A stretch of DNA of 64,000 nucleotides. Source: JAISFI01 sp031553775. Lineage in GTDB: Bacteria; Bacteroidota; Bacteroidia; Bacteroidales; Azobacteroidaceae. Where the stretch lies: the NCBI GenBank assembly GCA_031553775.1, contig JAVBLA010000036.1, positions 1 to 64,000 of the forward strand, in the 5' to 3' direction. Both the position numbers and the translations under genes were made by a program. The notes under the pieces are model-generated. The model did not search any database. It was not told the origin of the DNA and worked only from the letters and a program-made list of their open reading frames with translations. Below, in pieces: positions 36,501 to 43,601 of this stretch; position 1 is the stretch's first letter; each line of letters begins with the position of its first letter.

Positions 36501-37452
36501 GCCAATTTTTCAGTATCTGTTCTTTAAGATCAATAACTATTTTATTATTTTGAATATTAAGGTCGGAATATTCACTATTCAACATAAAGCGGGTGACTCC
36601 ATTTGCTTTGTTCGGACTGAAAGGGTATGAACCCTGGTTTTTTAGATCAACCCTAACATTGTATCTATCCGCCTTGTCATAATTGCTTAAAGAAATCTCT
36701 ATTTGATGGTTGTTCAACGGAGTGATAGCAGAAATAATCGGTTTATTGAGAATCACCGAGGTTGAAAAATTGAAAGAAAAAGGGTCTCCTGAGTTCTTTT
36801 TGAAATTTAGTACACCAAACCAATCGGTCATCTTTTTACGGGAGTCGTTGATCTGGTCTTCTTTATTTGTTTCACTGTAATCATTTGGAGCCCACTCCAG
36901 ATCCAGTTCAATTTTAACATTCTCCCCATATCTTATATAGTTGGCAGGAAGTTGCAGCACTACTTTTATAAATTTTGCCGATTTTTTACTGCTATAACTA
37001 AATCCGGCATTACTATAAAGGTTAGTTGTCGAGAGAAAGATTTTCCAACCGTTATAGACGGTAGTTCCGTAGTAACGTGGATAACTATCCTTATTCAGGT
37101 TAGAGTCATCGTAATAATTATTGTTGCTTTCGATCTTATTACTTTTGGTCCTGTTGTTTTTGTAAAACCAAAATTCAGCATGTTGTGACCGGGTTTTTTC
37201 ATCGGCCGATATTTCGAATATTTTTACCCGATGCAACCAGTCGTATGAATCTGCATTAATTACATAAGGCATGTAAAAGATCATTTGTCTGTTGATCTTG
37301 TCATATTCATAGCGGATATCGGAAGACTGTATGACATCCGAGCTATCAAAAGCTTTTGCAGAAAATGCCACACAAGAAAGAAATAAAAGGGTAAAAAAAA
37401 CAAGCCGTTTAGGATGTAATTTTTTCAAATGCGGGTAGAAATTCTGTTCCAT
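27547..37452 (-). CDS. Giant secreted multidomain protein with LamG-like domains and T9SS sorting domain
   Basis: A 3301-residue extracellular protein with a signal peptide (cleavage near FSAKAF, about residue 34). In order I see FN3/Ig-like repeats over roughly residues 200-700; a LamG/concanavalin-like domain at about 760-930; a carboxypeptidase-regulatory-like beta-sandwich at about 1040-1100; a large middle region without motifs I recognise; two further LamG-like domains at about 2215-2385 and 2420-2600; an Ig-like strand set at about 2700-2800; two GWNWI/GWSWI segments near 2960 and 3040; and a type A T9SS C-terminal sorting domain from IYPNPTSGKLLI (about 3230) to the end. It would be exported by Sec, then across the outer membrane and anchored there. 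Adhesion or glycan binding is the likely role, inferred from the LamG domains. The reading frame is intact. Confidence 0.88.
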   Translation of the reverse strand: MEQNFYPHLKKLHPKRLVFFTLLFLSCVAFSAKAFDSSDVIQSSDIRYEYDKINRQMIFYMPYVINADSYDWLHRVKIFEISADEKTRSQHAEFWFYKNNRTKSNKIESNNNYYDDSNLNKDSYPRYYGTTVYNGWKIFLSTTNLYSNAGFSYSSKKSAKFIKVVLQLPANYIRYGENVKIELDLEWAPNDYSETNKEDQINDSRKKMTDWFGVLNFKKNSGDPFSFNFSTSVILNKPIISAITPLNNHQIEISLSNYDKADRYNVRVDLKNQGSYPFSPNKANGVTRFMLNSEYSDLNIQNNKIVIDLKEQILKNWLITWIVFPNSEKRVLFSDLLKDPSKYDPAYKGFDNLSEEKRKEYFYKYFLESEISFEFTNSKKLDNGTLYQKSDAFVWKPYIAQIYNIHIGLSNSSKQFELTWETPAGNSQFATIENTPFLIERKEENGEYKKISVTSTKMATLNNIDYYKLIDKSGLKEGFSYTYRITRPPKDKTGWTGCADDLNTVSAKFDFSKYIPSLCVDPTHGLYWTKDENLTKVLIWRKKDGDKTFERIAEVQKADLANFTKTDLYPVDYFGYLDGSLEQCTKYVYYIEAFYNEINVSSNEQNTETKAENFIIDKLNVSKGLYSNKIELNFVTRLSEYSIERRKIDNSNSQWQILYKEKDVFGRGGGINDASSKIVYADETASPGDIYEYKISYEEGCQGDEKITRTSESGYGFRRSSSTITGRITYAGGASVQDVRVKAKATGEGKLNNGKSLTLLKSAYAWGANVKLPNDVFKTVADFTFQSWVYCPEDTVAVARISDKNGKQFETSLKIDNYARKVTVRLQNNIYTLSDSLPKEMKTGNNWYHLGITRQGNTLKTYIDGELQGTQTSIANGTSTADSTSLFFLGTEGAQIDEVRFWSRALSDKEMLNTYCRFISGEENGLLGYWKFDERIGNGDFFDYSFLNKIANEHHGKFNIAGYDCILSTISENDLSLSAITDVNGNYIISGVPFLSDGTTYRIIPLFGTHSFNPVEEILFIDPSAYVHNKINFTDVSSFPVTGQVLYENTSFPVEKASVYVDGTMAIKNNKPVETDQNGLFTVDVPIGNHYVEVKKAGHGFKKGGRFPEEGNYTFNRSFTIADAFLDSTKVRVLGRVAGGPVEAGKDVGFGLSKNNVGKSSLSLRARYKDSYPLVSESGETRTDTIRHFSKKHPVTDHFTVIKWKEDSSGKYEVEILPDPQTGEFFADLIPENFNVEKVIAGKAGNLDFELPSEQLYSIDLFDRPAASAYIEHELPDSVLALDPNNINGDKIMIPLKDSVSYCGISRQYIRRNTPQIDVVNNQFSAIDPHLFGEEKITFSNPETKTEEEIVLIDENLKQYKMNKMPVFRMGHKYNLKVSVFEEYTNDTDPGNILTDRVPVIDGTLEINNGFDANERRTILLDKNGTFSYVFKGGSPSMSVDENDGMMNYTKTFNITAYTGHNGMIKTNWKPENSPLTGYLLGASITGSNFTTKGPKTIVTVLRDPPGSNSSSTFEQTITTVHERVIEQSHGLEVSASIDYVCGVQMDDLVGGIGFGIISKTLESENNLGIGIETTHNWVNENTSEFRTSFNAKYSTSEESNWVGAMADLIIGYGENIVYSEAAKLNIFRDNIPIDGIVPGTEISLGNGYYLAQRNAIDVSPAFDTHFMYSATGIELKVIPDLKKLRDAMIKPLGTPDPDPASITRNVYISTVDKSSEDFGELNHYKIIRPSGNIFENNTDSINVYNEDIAGWLQVLKENEQDKWQSFYGQAKNLSFESGSIYEYTATIDTTSLYRQSYEGTINEDIHTSLGFAIKGVGLRVNAQVKQVNSFTFDNKDSDIKTIAYSYKLADADQGDFYTVDVFSSPKNWGPVFRTRAGQTSCPYESTVYAKYFEPESKHILSFGTAQIEKPRLTIEPATVSNVPGNKAAIFKLVLENESDTKDGVFYLITVNESTNPDGAILEIDGLPIGNGRKIFIPAGEKTNKTLSLRRTKENVFDYKNIEIEIQSICQCDPSANDYWPDIKDSKFLTANFVPSCGDIQIANIDKVTIINKSRIENEKNTFSVQLRGYDRNNTRLQGIMLQYKTPVDSKWNTLVNYNVAPLGDQLMLSGDTIAYDWNLTDVPNNTYLIRGLAYGTGTESSETEILQIIKDDKAPKVFGKPQPASGILSAEDDISITFDEEIDASLINPALKKDIQVTGYLHGAKIAHESGIAFDGISQYMVVPDKVNMNERFTVDFWMKRDRMNTREVILSHGEGIETMEMGFTADNKVFIKLGGKEYASTKAIAQSILQDDWAHVGIVVDGLKATVYINSDEPIKNITQSNLYSKMSVLTLGRNAAGTGEYFKGKIHGLRVWSAPLSVEDNAVHRDNILTGKENNLYACWDLDEATGSVAKDKVRNREAQVMASWFVDPIGLGMGFNGTTQYLRVPMKNTNTDTDYTLEMWFKGGNEQSFPSSILSNGKGKGFNEADSLSKFNIYFNVDKQLCYDANGISTIISTSSYLDSRWHHLAVSVNHNGNAVFYIDGLAKASRPGSTIGGLSGRYFSLGACEYSMESNLIAENYFKGSVDEFRYWQMSRNEELINLYRLQKLIGNEPGLSAYYPLDTLGANFIVKENLRNLANQTETAVIMGNSSFGEGAAVKIAKIPENIPFSWASNRDKIVISLTENSDYVKRMENCILTVSVKEIRDKNGNPSEPVSWPVYIDKNQLRWSESEYSNRIAEGEGLTFSVTANNASGSVCDFTIGNLPSWLTVNTASGKIQPRSNSKLTFTLNKNVPIGDYEQQILLNGKLLSDALKVRVKVAAQKPDWKINPANFDQSMNIIGRVKIDGYYSTDQEDIVAAFVNDTCAGLTSPVYLKEFDAYYIFMDVYKRSDNPTNTVTFSFWDASTGRIYPKVSTSEIIRFENDRLYGNMIQPVLFETSASNIEQSIDLNKGWNWISFNVNSDKFDNTDQFLSSITYNGKQIKSIDNYSDYADGKWRGSLMNFGMGKLYKMNMINSAQLKINGPVADTKSTPVFLNKGWSWIGYLPQRAALLNEALANLNATEGDIIKGQSSFAVYTGHNGWMGTLTYLQPGKGYLYHSPAKENLFYYPAITQSLRASYGVNAHNYRWSYNVADFSSNMTLTGVVRIAGTECAENYEVGVFDVDGKCRGREILYKDEDSNRYYLYLTILGDESGNDLILKLYDDKQNQVLDINEKLTYFPDMMLGTYKDPYVLTVGSNTGSEHLIAKGIRIYPNPTSGKLLIDSGNLPVKIIKIFDISGQLIQEIQDIQDYAKILDLTPFVNGVYMVEVDGVIYKIIKN

Positions 37453-37527
37453 AAAATAAATATTAAATTAAAGATAAATAGTAGGTATAAAAACTTTACA
37501 CATACAAAAATAGATGCAGGTATTTTA

Positions 37528-37561
37528 TTTTTTGTCTTGAAGTGTAAATCAAGACAAAAAA
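37528..37561. promoter_or_regulatory. Inverted repeat between the AraC-type regulator and the giant protein gene
   Basis: Perfect 13-base arms TTTTTTGTCTTGA (37528-37540) and TCAAGACAAAAAA (37549-37561) with an 8-base spacer. It lies 76-109 bases ahead of the giant protein's start codon. On the minus strand no T-run follows it, so an operator or upstream activator site is more likely than a terminator. A possible -7 box TATTTTTG (37512-37505, minus) lies between it and the gene, without a TTTG partner. Confidence 0.5.
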
Positions 37562-37679
37562 AATATTAAATAATTGATTATTAGTTGATTATTTTTGGAA
37601 AACTTTCGGTTTATGGAACGATTTAAAGAAATTATAGTACATTCATGCCCAGTTTGAAACAAAAAAGGAGAATCAATAT

Positions 37680-39467
37680 TTACTGGTTATTTTTCCGAAA
37701 TTCCGTTGGAGAAAATCCTGTGATTTTTTTGAATGCCTGATAGAAAGGGGCTTTACTATTGAAGCCTACTTTTTCTACCAATTCATCCATATACAAAATT
37801 TTATGCTTTGAATCGGAAATGATTCTGACTGCCTCTTTGATTCTGTATTCATTGACAAACAGATTAAAATTTTTACCTGTGCATTGATTAATTGCTTTGG
37901 ATAAAATATTCCGGTTGATTTTCATCCGGTCGGAGAGCGACTCGAGAGTGAGAGTAAAATCTTGAAATATCTTTTCATTCAGCATCATATTGTGAATAAT
38001 ATTCACCAGTTCCCGCTCTTCTGCGCTCGGGTTGCTATTGTTATCTTCAACAATCTCCTCTTTTTTTGTATTCTTTCTATTTTCTGGAAAGTTAATCACT
38101 TCAAGAGCATTGGAATTTGCCCATTGAGTGTTCTTGCGCGCCAATTCCCTAAATGCAATGCGTTTTTTACGATAGAAATACAAAATGATCAAACAGGCGA
38201 TAATAGACAATACCGCTATTGTTACCACCAGCATTAATCGATTCCGGTATTTAATTTCTTTTGAAGCTGATTCCATTTCCAGCTTATCTACCTGATGAAT
38301 AATCCTCAAATCACTGATCTGTTTGGAAAGAGTTTCTATTGCAAGGGAATCGGAAATTCGAGTGATTTCGTTTTTTATCTGGTATGCATCCTCAAATTGT
38401 TTCATCCCGGCAAGAATTTCAGCTTTTTTATCCAGGATTTCAAGGTATACCGACATAATATGGAACTCTTTGTAAAATGCATCTGCTTGGTCTATGTACT
38501 CAAGAGCCTGTTTATAATTACGGATATGACAATAATAATCGGCATAAGCGACATTCAGGTTTTGAATATTAAACTCTTCCATTTCTCCTTCCATAGTATG
38601 CGCAGTCGCTCTCTTTAATGCTTCTTTAGCCAAATCGGATTGATCTTTCCTGATATAGTTCAGTGCATAATATACTTCATTGTGCATTTTGTAATCCGCT
38701 ATAGGAAGACTCTCTAAGCCGGTGCCTTGTCTGGCCGATTCAAACAGCGCAAATTCTTTTTTCATCCAGTCACAATAAAGGATGGAAGCATCAAAGTTTT
38801 TCGCGTCATAATAGGTCTGGATAATTTTGAAAGCATATTCCATTAAGTACACATGATCGTCCGGATAATGCATTTTTAGTAACTCAAATCCTTCCAGAAG
38901 TGGTTTGATGGCTTCTTCCGGACGCCGCGAAGACATATAGGCATGCCCGATAGATTCGTATGCGTTGATTTCTCCATAAGTATTATCCAAATCTTTTGCC
39001 CTTTTAAACATCTTGTTTGCGTAAAACAGGGCAAGCTCATAATTTCCTTCGTTGATATAGCGGCCTACAACATAACTTTCTATGGCAAAATAATAATCAT
39101 AATTCTGATGCTCTATGGAATATTCTTTGGATCGTTCGGCGTGTATAAGAAAACTGTCTGTCAACTCAGTGTTCATGTAATAGGTAGTTCTCATTAATAA
39201 TGCCTTACCAACGTAATCCTCATTATTTTGTTTTTGTGCTTCTTTTTCCAACTGATCAATGTAGATTAGTCCGTCTTCTGAGGTGAGCTTCAATAACATC
39301 AGTTGCTGGAGTGTACTTAATTTTTTCTCTCCGGATTGTGAAGTTATGGCATTCTTCAGGCTATCCTCTTCAGAAATTTTTGTCTGCCCGTAAATAGGAC
39401 AAAATATTTGAAACAAAAAAAACAATACAACAAAAAAAAGTTTTTGTAAGCATTTAGATTGATGCAT
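37680..39467 (-). CDS. Membrane-anchored TPR protein with AraC-type DNA-binding domain
   Basis: A 595-residue regulator. The N-terminus is a signal peptide (KLFFVVLFFLFQIFCPIYGQ); the periplasmic portion (about residues 40-410) is made of tetratricopeptide-like helices (IDQADAFYKEFHIMSVYLEI and others); one membrane helix is at about 420-445 (MLVVTIAVLSIIACLIILYF); the C-terminal AraC/XylS helix-turn-helix occupies about residues 490-595 (SDRMKINRNILSKAINQCTG, KVGFNSKAPFYQAFKKITGF). The DNA-binding domain stays on the cytoplasmic side of the membrane. It could sense envelope or polymer signals and act on the adjacent giant protein gene, 227 bases downstream in the same direction. I start at ATG 39467; the longer frame from 39530 lacks a signal-like N-terminus. 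A half promoter (TATATTTG, 39504-39497 minus) precedes it. Confidence 0.85.
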   Translation of the reverse strand: MHQSKCLQKLFFVVLFFLFQIFCPIYGQTKISEEDSLKNAITSQSGEKKLSTLQQLMLLKLTSEDGLIYIDQLEKEAQKQNNEDYVGKALLMRTTYYMNTELTDSFLIHAERSKEYSIEHQNYDYYFAIESYVVGRYINEGNYELALFYANKMFKRAKDLDNTYGEINAYESIGHAYMSSRRPEEAIKPLLEGFELLKMHYPDDHVYLMEYAFKIIQTYYDAKNFDASILYCDWMKKEFALFESARQGTGLESLPIADYKMHNEVYYALNYIRKDQSDLAKEALKRATAHTMEGEMEEFNIQNLNVAYADYYCHIRNYKQALEYIDQADAFYKEFHIMSVYLEILDKKAEILAGMKQFEDAYQIKNEITRISDSLAIETLSKQISDLRIIHQVDKLEMESASKEIKYRNRLMLVVTIAVLSIIACLIILYFYRKKRIAFRELARKNTQWANSNALEVINFPENRKNTKKEEIVEDNNSNPSAEERELVNIIHNMMLNEKIFQDFTLTLESLSDRMKINRNILSKAINQCTGKNFNLFVNEYRIKEAVRIISDSKHKILYMDELVEKVGFNSKAPFYQAFKKITGFSPTEFRKNNQ

Positions 39468-39720
39468 GGTATTAGTATCTTTATAGTTTATCAATGCAAA
39501 TATATAAAAGATACCATGGTTATAAGCCAACTGAGATAAAAATTTCCATAAACTTATGATCTTATATTTTTTGATTATTGATTAAATCTTCCACTTTTAC
39601 TTTGAAACATAACTTTTGAATAAATCGTAAGAAGTTTCGGTAGATTTCTTTTAAATTATTCTTTTTCATACCAAATAAGTATATATTTAAACTATTATCA
39701 TCAAAAAAATATCATTTTCA

Positions 39721-39751
39721 TTTGGATTCTAACAAATAATATCTATCTTTG
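39721..39751 (+). promoter_or_regulatory. Promoter of the leu operon
   Basis: TTTG (39721-39724), 19-base spacer, TATCTTTG (39744-39751): a full match to the Bacteroidetes promoter. The region from 39540 to 39720 ahead of it is AT-rich and without a gene. Confidence 0.82.
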
Positions 39752-39778
39752 CACCGTCAAATTAAATATGATTGATTA

Positions 39779-39865
39779 ATGAATTGCATTTTTGCATACG
39801 GTCTATTGATTAATATTATTATTCTATTGAGAAATCAAATGGAAGTGAGACCGGTGTGTAGCTAA
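39779..39865 (+). CDS. leu operon leader peptide (attenuator)
   Basis: A 28-codon frame with residues 9-17 reading LLINIIILL, eight of nine of which are Leu or Ile. Overall 11 of 28 codons are Leu, Ile or Val. It is preceded by a three-codon mini-frame (ATG ATT GAT TAA, 39768-39779), whose stop overlaps the leader ATG by one base, suggesting coupled translation. It lies between the leu promoter and an intrinsic terminator, as in classical attenuation. It is too short for gene finders and has no role as a product. Confidence 0.75.
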   Translation: MNCIFAYGLLINIIILLRNQMEVRPVCS

Positions 39866-39885
39866 GAATACCAAAAGGAAAATAA

Positions 39886-39922
39886 AAAGCCTTTCTCGCT
39901 TCAAAACGGGAAAGGCTTTTTT
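39886..39922 (+). terminator. leu operon attenuator terminator
   Basis: AAGCCTTTCTCG (39887-39898) pairs with CGGGAAAGGCTT (39907-39918), loop CTTCAAAA, followed by six T including the last stem bases. It has the same core as the ilv attenuator. AAAGG (39874-39878), nine bases past the leader stop, could pair with CCTTT (39890-39894) of the left arm, and GAGAAA (39829-39834) could pair with TTTCTC (39892-39897); both are weaker than the ilv antiterminator. Confidence 0.82.
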
Positions 39923-39955
39923 ATTAGAATACAATATAGATTTAGTTTAAAGAAT

Positions 39956-41452
39956 ATGTCAGACAAATTATTTATTTTCGATACAACCCTGAGAGACGGA
40001 GAACAGGTTCCCGGCTGCCAGTTGAACACTATTGAAAAAATTGAAGTGGCCAAAGCACTGGAATCTTTGGGTGTGGATGTGATCGAAGCTGGTTTTCCGG
40101 TATCGAGCCCGGGAGATTTCAACTCGGTAGTAGAAATTTCAAAGGCAGTAACATGGCCTACCATATGCGCCCTGACACGTGCCGTAGAAAAAGATATAGA
40201 TCTTGCTGCCGAAGCATTGAAACATGCTAAACGAGGCAGGATACACACGGGCATAGGCACCTCTCCCTATCATATACAACACAAGTTTAACTCCACACAG
40301 GATGAAATTGTGGAACGTGCAGTTGCCGCAGTAAAGTATGCAAAGAAGTACGTAGAGGATGTGGAGTTTTATTGTGAAGATGCAGGCCGTACGGACAATG
40401 TATATCTTGCACGGGTAGTAGAAGCAGTTATCAAAGCCGGTGCAACAGTGGTCAACATACCGGACACTACCGGTTATTGTCTCCCGGCAGAATACGGCGA
40501 AAAAATCAACTACCTGATGGAAAATGTAAAAGGAGTACATCAGGCAATTCTTTCCACCCATTGCCATAACGACCTGGGCATGGCTACTGCCAATACCATT
40601 TCCGGAGTAATGAATGGTGCCCGCCAGGTGGAAGTAACCATCAACGGTATTGGGGAAAGAGCCGGCAATACTTCTCTGGAAGAAGTAGTGATGATTTTGA
40701 AAAGTCACAAAAACCTGAATATCGACACCAACATCAACACGAAAAATATCTATCCTCTTAGCCGGATGGTATCCAGCCTGATGAACATGCCGGTACAGCC
40801 CAATAAAGCCATTGTAGGAAGAAATGCTTTTGCTCATTCATCCGGAATACACCAGGACGGGGTATTGAAGAACCGGGAAAGCTACGAAATCATAGACCCC
40901 AAAGATGTAGGAATCGACGACAATGCGATCGTGCTGACAGCCCGTAGCGGCCGCGCAGCACTGAAACACCGCCTGAGTGTGCTGGGTGTAGACCTTTCTC
41001 AGGAAAAACTGGATACAGCTTATGAATCATTCCTGAAACTGGCCGACAGTAAAAAGGATATTAACGATGACGATGTGTTGATGCTGGTCGGCAAAGACAA
41101 AGCTGAGACAAGCCGCATCAAGCTGGAATACCTACAGGTAACTTCCGGTATCGGGCTGAAACCCGTAGCCAGTGTTTGTTTAAATATCGCAGGAGAAAAA
41201 TTTGAAGCTGCCTCCGCCGGAAACGGACCGGTAGATGCAGCCATCAAGGCCGTTAAACAAATCATTCACAGGCAGATGACCATTCAGGAATTCCTCATTC
41301 AGGCGATCAACAAAGGTAGCGACGATATCGGAAAAGTACATATGCAGGTAGAACACGAAGGTGTTAATTATTACGGTTTTGCTGCTCATACGGATATTAT
41401 TGCCGCTTCGGTAGAGGCATATATCGATGCAATTAATAAATTTGTAAAATAA
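39956..41452 (+). CDS. leuA: 2-isopropylmalate synthase
   Basis: Condenses acetyl-CoA with 2-ketoisovalerate, the first step of leucine synthesis. The 498-residue protein has DTTLRDGEQVPGCQL at the N-terminus, the metal-binding THCHNDLGMATAN (about residues 200-212), and ends in the LeuA regulatory domain of about 110 residues that binds leucine. It is the first structural gene after the leu attenuator. A second LeuA-like enzyme is encoded downstream (43602-45110). Confidence 0.95.
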   Translation: MSDKLFIFDTTLRDGEQVPGCQLNTIEKIEVAKALESLGVDVIEAGFPVSSPGDFNSVVEISKAVTWPTICALTRAVEKDIDLAAEALKHAKRGRIHTGIGTSPYHIQHKFNSTQDEIVERAVAAVKYAKKYVEDVEFYCEDAGRTDNVYLARVVEAVIKAGATVVNIPDTTGYCLPAEYGEKINYLMENVKGVHQAILSTHCHNDLGMATANTISGVMNGARQVEVTINGIGERAGNTSLEEVVMILKSHKNLNIDTNINTKNIYPLSRMVSSLMNMPVQPNKAIVGRNAFAHSSGIHQDGVLKNRESYEIIDPKDVGIDDNAIVLTARSGRAALKHRLSVLGVDLSQEKLDTAYESFLKLADSKKDINDDDVLMLVGKDKAETSRIKLEYLQVTSGIGLKPVASVCLNIAGEKFEAASAGNGPVDAAIKAVKQIIHRQMTIQEFLIQAINKGSDDIGKVHMQVEHEGVNYYGFAAHTDIIAASVEAYIDAINKFVK

Positions 41453-41472
41453 AATCTCATATAACAGAAAAT

Positions 41473-42870
41473 ATGGCTAAAACATTGTTTGATAAGATCT
41501 GGGATGCTCATACGGTTTCGGTAGTAAAAGACGGTCCCACACAATTGTATATCGACAGACATTTCTGTCATGAAGTTACCAGTCCCCAGGCTTTCGACGG
41601 ACTAAGAAAAAGAGGTCTGAAAGTTTTTCGCCCGGAACAGACCACACTCACGGCCGATCACAATATTCCTACAATCAACCAGGATCAGCCAATCAGCGAT
41701 CAGGTATCAAGGAACCAGGTTGACACTTTAGAGAAAAATGCCCAGACATTCGGCCTTACCTACTATGGTATGTTAAATCCGAAAAACGGGATCGTACATG
41801 TAGTCGGACCGGAAAATGGTTATACACAACCGGGAATGACCATCGTATGCGGTGACAGCCATACTTCCACTCACGGAGCTTTCGGTGCAATCGCATTCGG
41901 AATAGGCACCAGCGAAGTAGAAATGGTCCTGGCATCGCAATGTATTTTGCAAAGCCGTCCGAAAACCATGCGGATTAATTTTGAAGGGAAATTGCAGAAA
42001 ATGGTAACGGCAAAAGACCTTGCTCTGTACATGATATCTAAACTCACCACCGGTGGAGCTACCGGATATTTTGTGGAATATGCAGGAGAAGCCATCCGTA
42101 ACATGACGATGGAAGAACGGATGACTGTCTGTAACCTGAGCATAGAAATGGGTGCCCGGGGAGGCATGATCGCTCCGGATGAAACGACGTTCTCCTATGT
42201 AAAAGGACGTGAATTTGCACCTGCGGGTGAGGCCTGGGAAAAAGCTTTATCCCATTGGAAGACATTATATTCGGATAATGATGCTGTATTCGACCGGGAA
42301 ATAACATTTAATGCCGCTGATATAGAGCCTATGATTACCTATGGAACCAACCCGGGCATGGGAATGTATATTGGAGGAAATATTCCATCTTTGGAGGCAA
42401 TTGATGATGCAGGACGGATCTCTTTTCTAAAATCCATGGAATATATGGGCTTTCAAGCCGGAGAAAAAATTCTGGGGAAACAGATCGATTACGTTTTCCT
42501 GGGCAGTTGCACAAACGGCAGAATCGAAGATTTCCGCACTTTTGCCCGTTTTGTCGAAGGCAAGAAAAAAGCCGGCAATGTTGTTGTATGGCTCGTTCCC
42601 GGAAGCTGGAATGTAGAAAAACAAATCAGGGAAGAAGGTTTGGATAAGATTCTGACTGATGCCGGATTTGTATTAAGACAACCCGGATGCTCTGCCTGCC
42701 TGGCTATGAACGACGATAAAGTGCCTGCCGGAAAATACGCGGTATCTACTTCCAATCGAAACTTCGAAGGAAGACAGGGACCCGGATCGCGCACCCTGCT
42801 GGCAAGTCCGCTGGTAGCCGCTGCCGCAGCCATCACAGGACGGATTACCGATCCAAGGGATTTTCAATAA
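41473..42870 (+). CDS. leuC: 3-isopropylmalate dehydratase large subunit
   Basis: Aconitase-family [4Fe-4S] subunit that isomerises isopropylmalate; it pairs with LeuD. The 465-residue product carries the cluster-binding cysteines in GSCTNGRIEDF and QPGCSACLAMN, plus the conserved GDSHTSTHGAFGAIAFGIGT. It is 20 bases after leuA and the normal length. The dehydratase may also serve citramalate if the downstream synthase makes it. Confidence 0.96.
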   Translation: MAKTLFDKIWDAHTVSVVKDGPTQLYIDRHFCHEVTSPQAFDGLRKRGLKVFRPEQTTLTADHNIPTINQDQPISDQVSRNQVDTLEKNAQTFGLTYYGMLNPKNGIVHVVGPENGYTQPGMTIVCGDSHTSTHGAFGAIAFGIGTSEVEMVLASQCILQSRPKTMRINFEGKLQKMVTAKDLALYMISKLTTGGATGYFVEYAGEAIRNMTMEERMTVCNLSIEMGARGGMIAPDETTFSYVKGREFAPAGEAWEKALSHWKTLYSDNDAVFDREITFNAADIEPMITYGTNPGMGMYIGGNIPSLEAIDDAGRISFLKSMEYMGFQAGEKILGKQIDYVFLGSCTNGRIEDFRTFARFVEGKKKAGNVVVWLVPGSWNVEKQIREEGLDKILTDAGFVLRQPGCSACLAMNDDKVPAGKYAVSTSNRNFEGRQGPGSRTLLASPLVAAAAAITGRITDPRDFQ

Positions 42871-42960
42871 GAAAGATGTCAGAAAGGTTCATTCGCAACG
42901 ATAGGAACTATATTTTTTGACATACATTCTACAATAAATTATTTTTTGATATTTCACAAA

Positions 42961-43551
42961 ATGGAAAAATTTCAAACCATAACATCCACCATGGTTCCAC
43001 TTCCTATAGAGAATGTGGATACCGACCAGATTATTCCTGCCCGTTTTTTAAAAGCTACAACCCGAGAAGGTTTCGGCGATCATTTATTTTCCGACTGGAG
43101 ATATGAAAAAGACGGCAATCCAAAAAACGATTTTATTCTAAACAACCCGGTTTACAGTGGATCTATCCTTGTAGCCGGCAAAAATTTCGGTAGCGGATCG
43201 AGCCGGGAACATGCCGCCTGGGCTATCGCCGGATACGGTTTCCGTGTAGTAGTATCCAGTTTTTTTGCAGATATTTTCAAAAATAACGCACTGAATAATG
43301 GCGTATTGCCTGTAGTAGTTTCCGAACAGTTTTTATCCGGGATATTTGAAAATATCAGTTCAAATCCCAAAGCTACAGTTACTGTCAACCTGCAGAAACA
43401 ACAAATTACTGACAATACATCCGGAAAGTCCGAGTCATTCGATATCAACCCATACAAAAAGGAATGCTTGTTGAGCGGGTTTGATGATATAGATTATCTA
43501 TTAAGCAAAAAGACAGATATAGAGTGTTTTGAAAAGGAGAACAAAAAATAA
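42961..43551 (+). CDS. leuD: 3-isopropylmalate dehydratase small subunit
   Basis: Swivelling-domain partner of LeuC; 196 residues from the ATG at 42961 (MEKFQTITSTMVPLP). The substrate-binding block GKNFGSGSSREHAAWAI is present. An upstream in-frame ATG at 42946 adds only five residues. The gap to leuC is 90 bases with no recognisable element. Confidence 0.94.
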   Translation: MEKFQTITSTMVPLPIENVDTDQIIPARFLKATTREGFGDHLFSDWRYEKDGNPKNDFILNNPVYSGSILVAGKNFGSGSSREHAAWAIAGYGFRVVVSSFFADIFKNNALNNGVLPVVVSEQFLSGIFENISSNPKATVTVNLQKQQITDNTSGKSESFDINPYKKECLLSGFDDIDYLLSKKTDIECFEKENKK

Positions 43552-43601
43552 ACACATCCGAAAAGTATAATGCACCTCTATTTTATTATAAATCAAAATA
43601 T

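Noticed and set aside
38295..38618. 107-residue plus-strand frame over the TPR/AraC regulator
   Set aside because: Shadow; hydrophobic by composition only.
40139..40837. 232-residue minus-strand frame over leuA
   Set aside because: Shadow of leuA in another frame; low complexity and no family motif.
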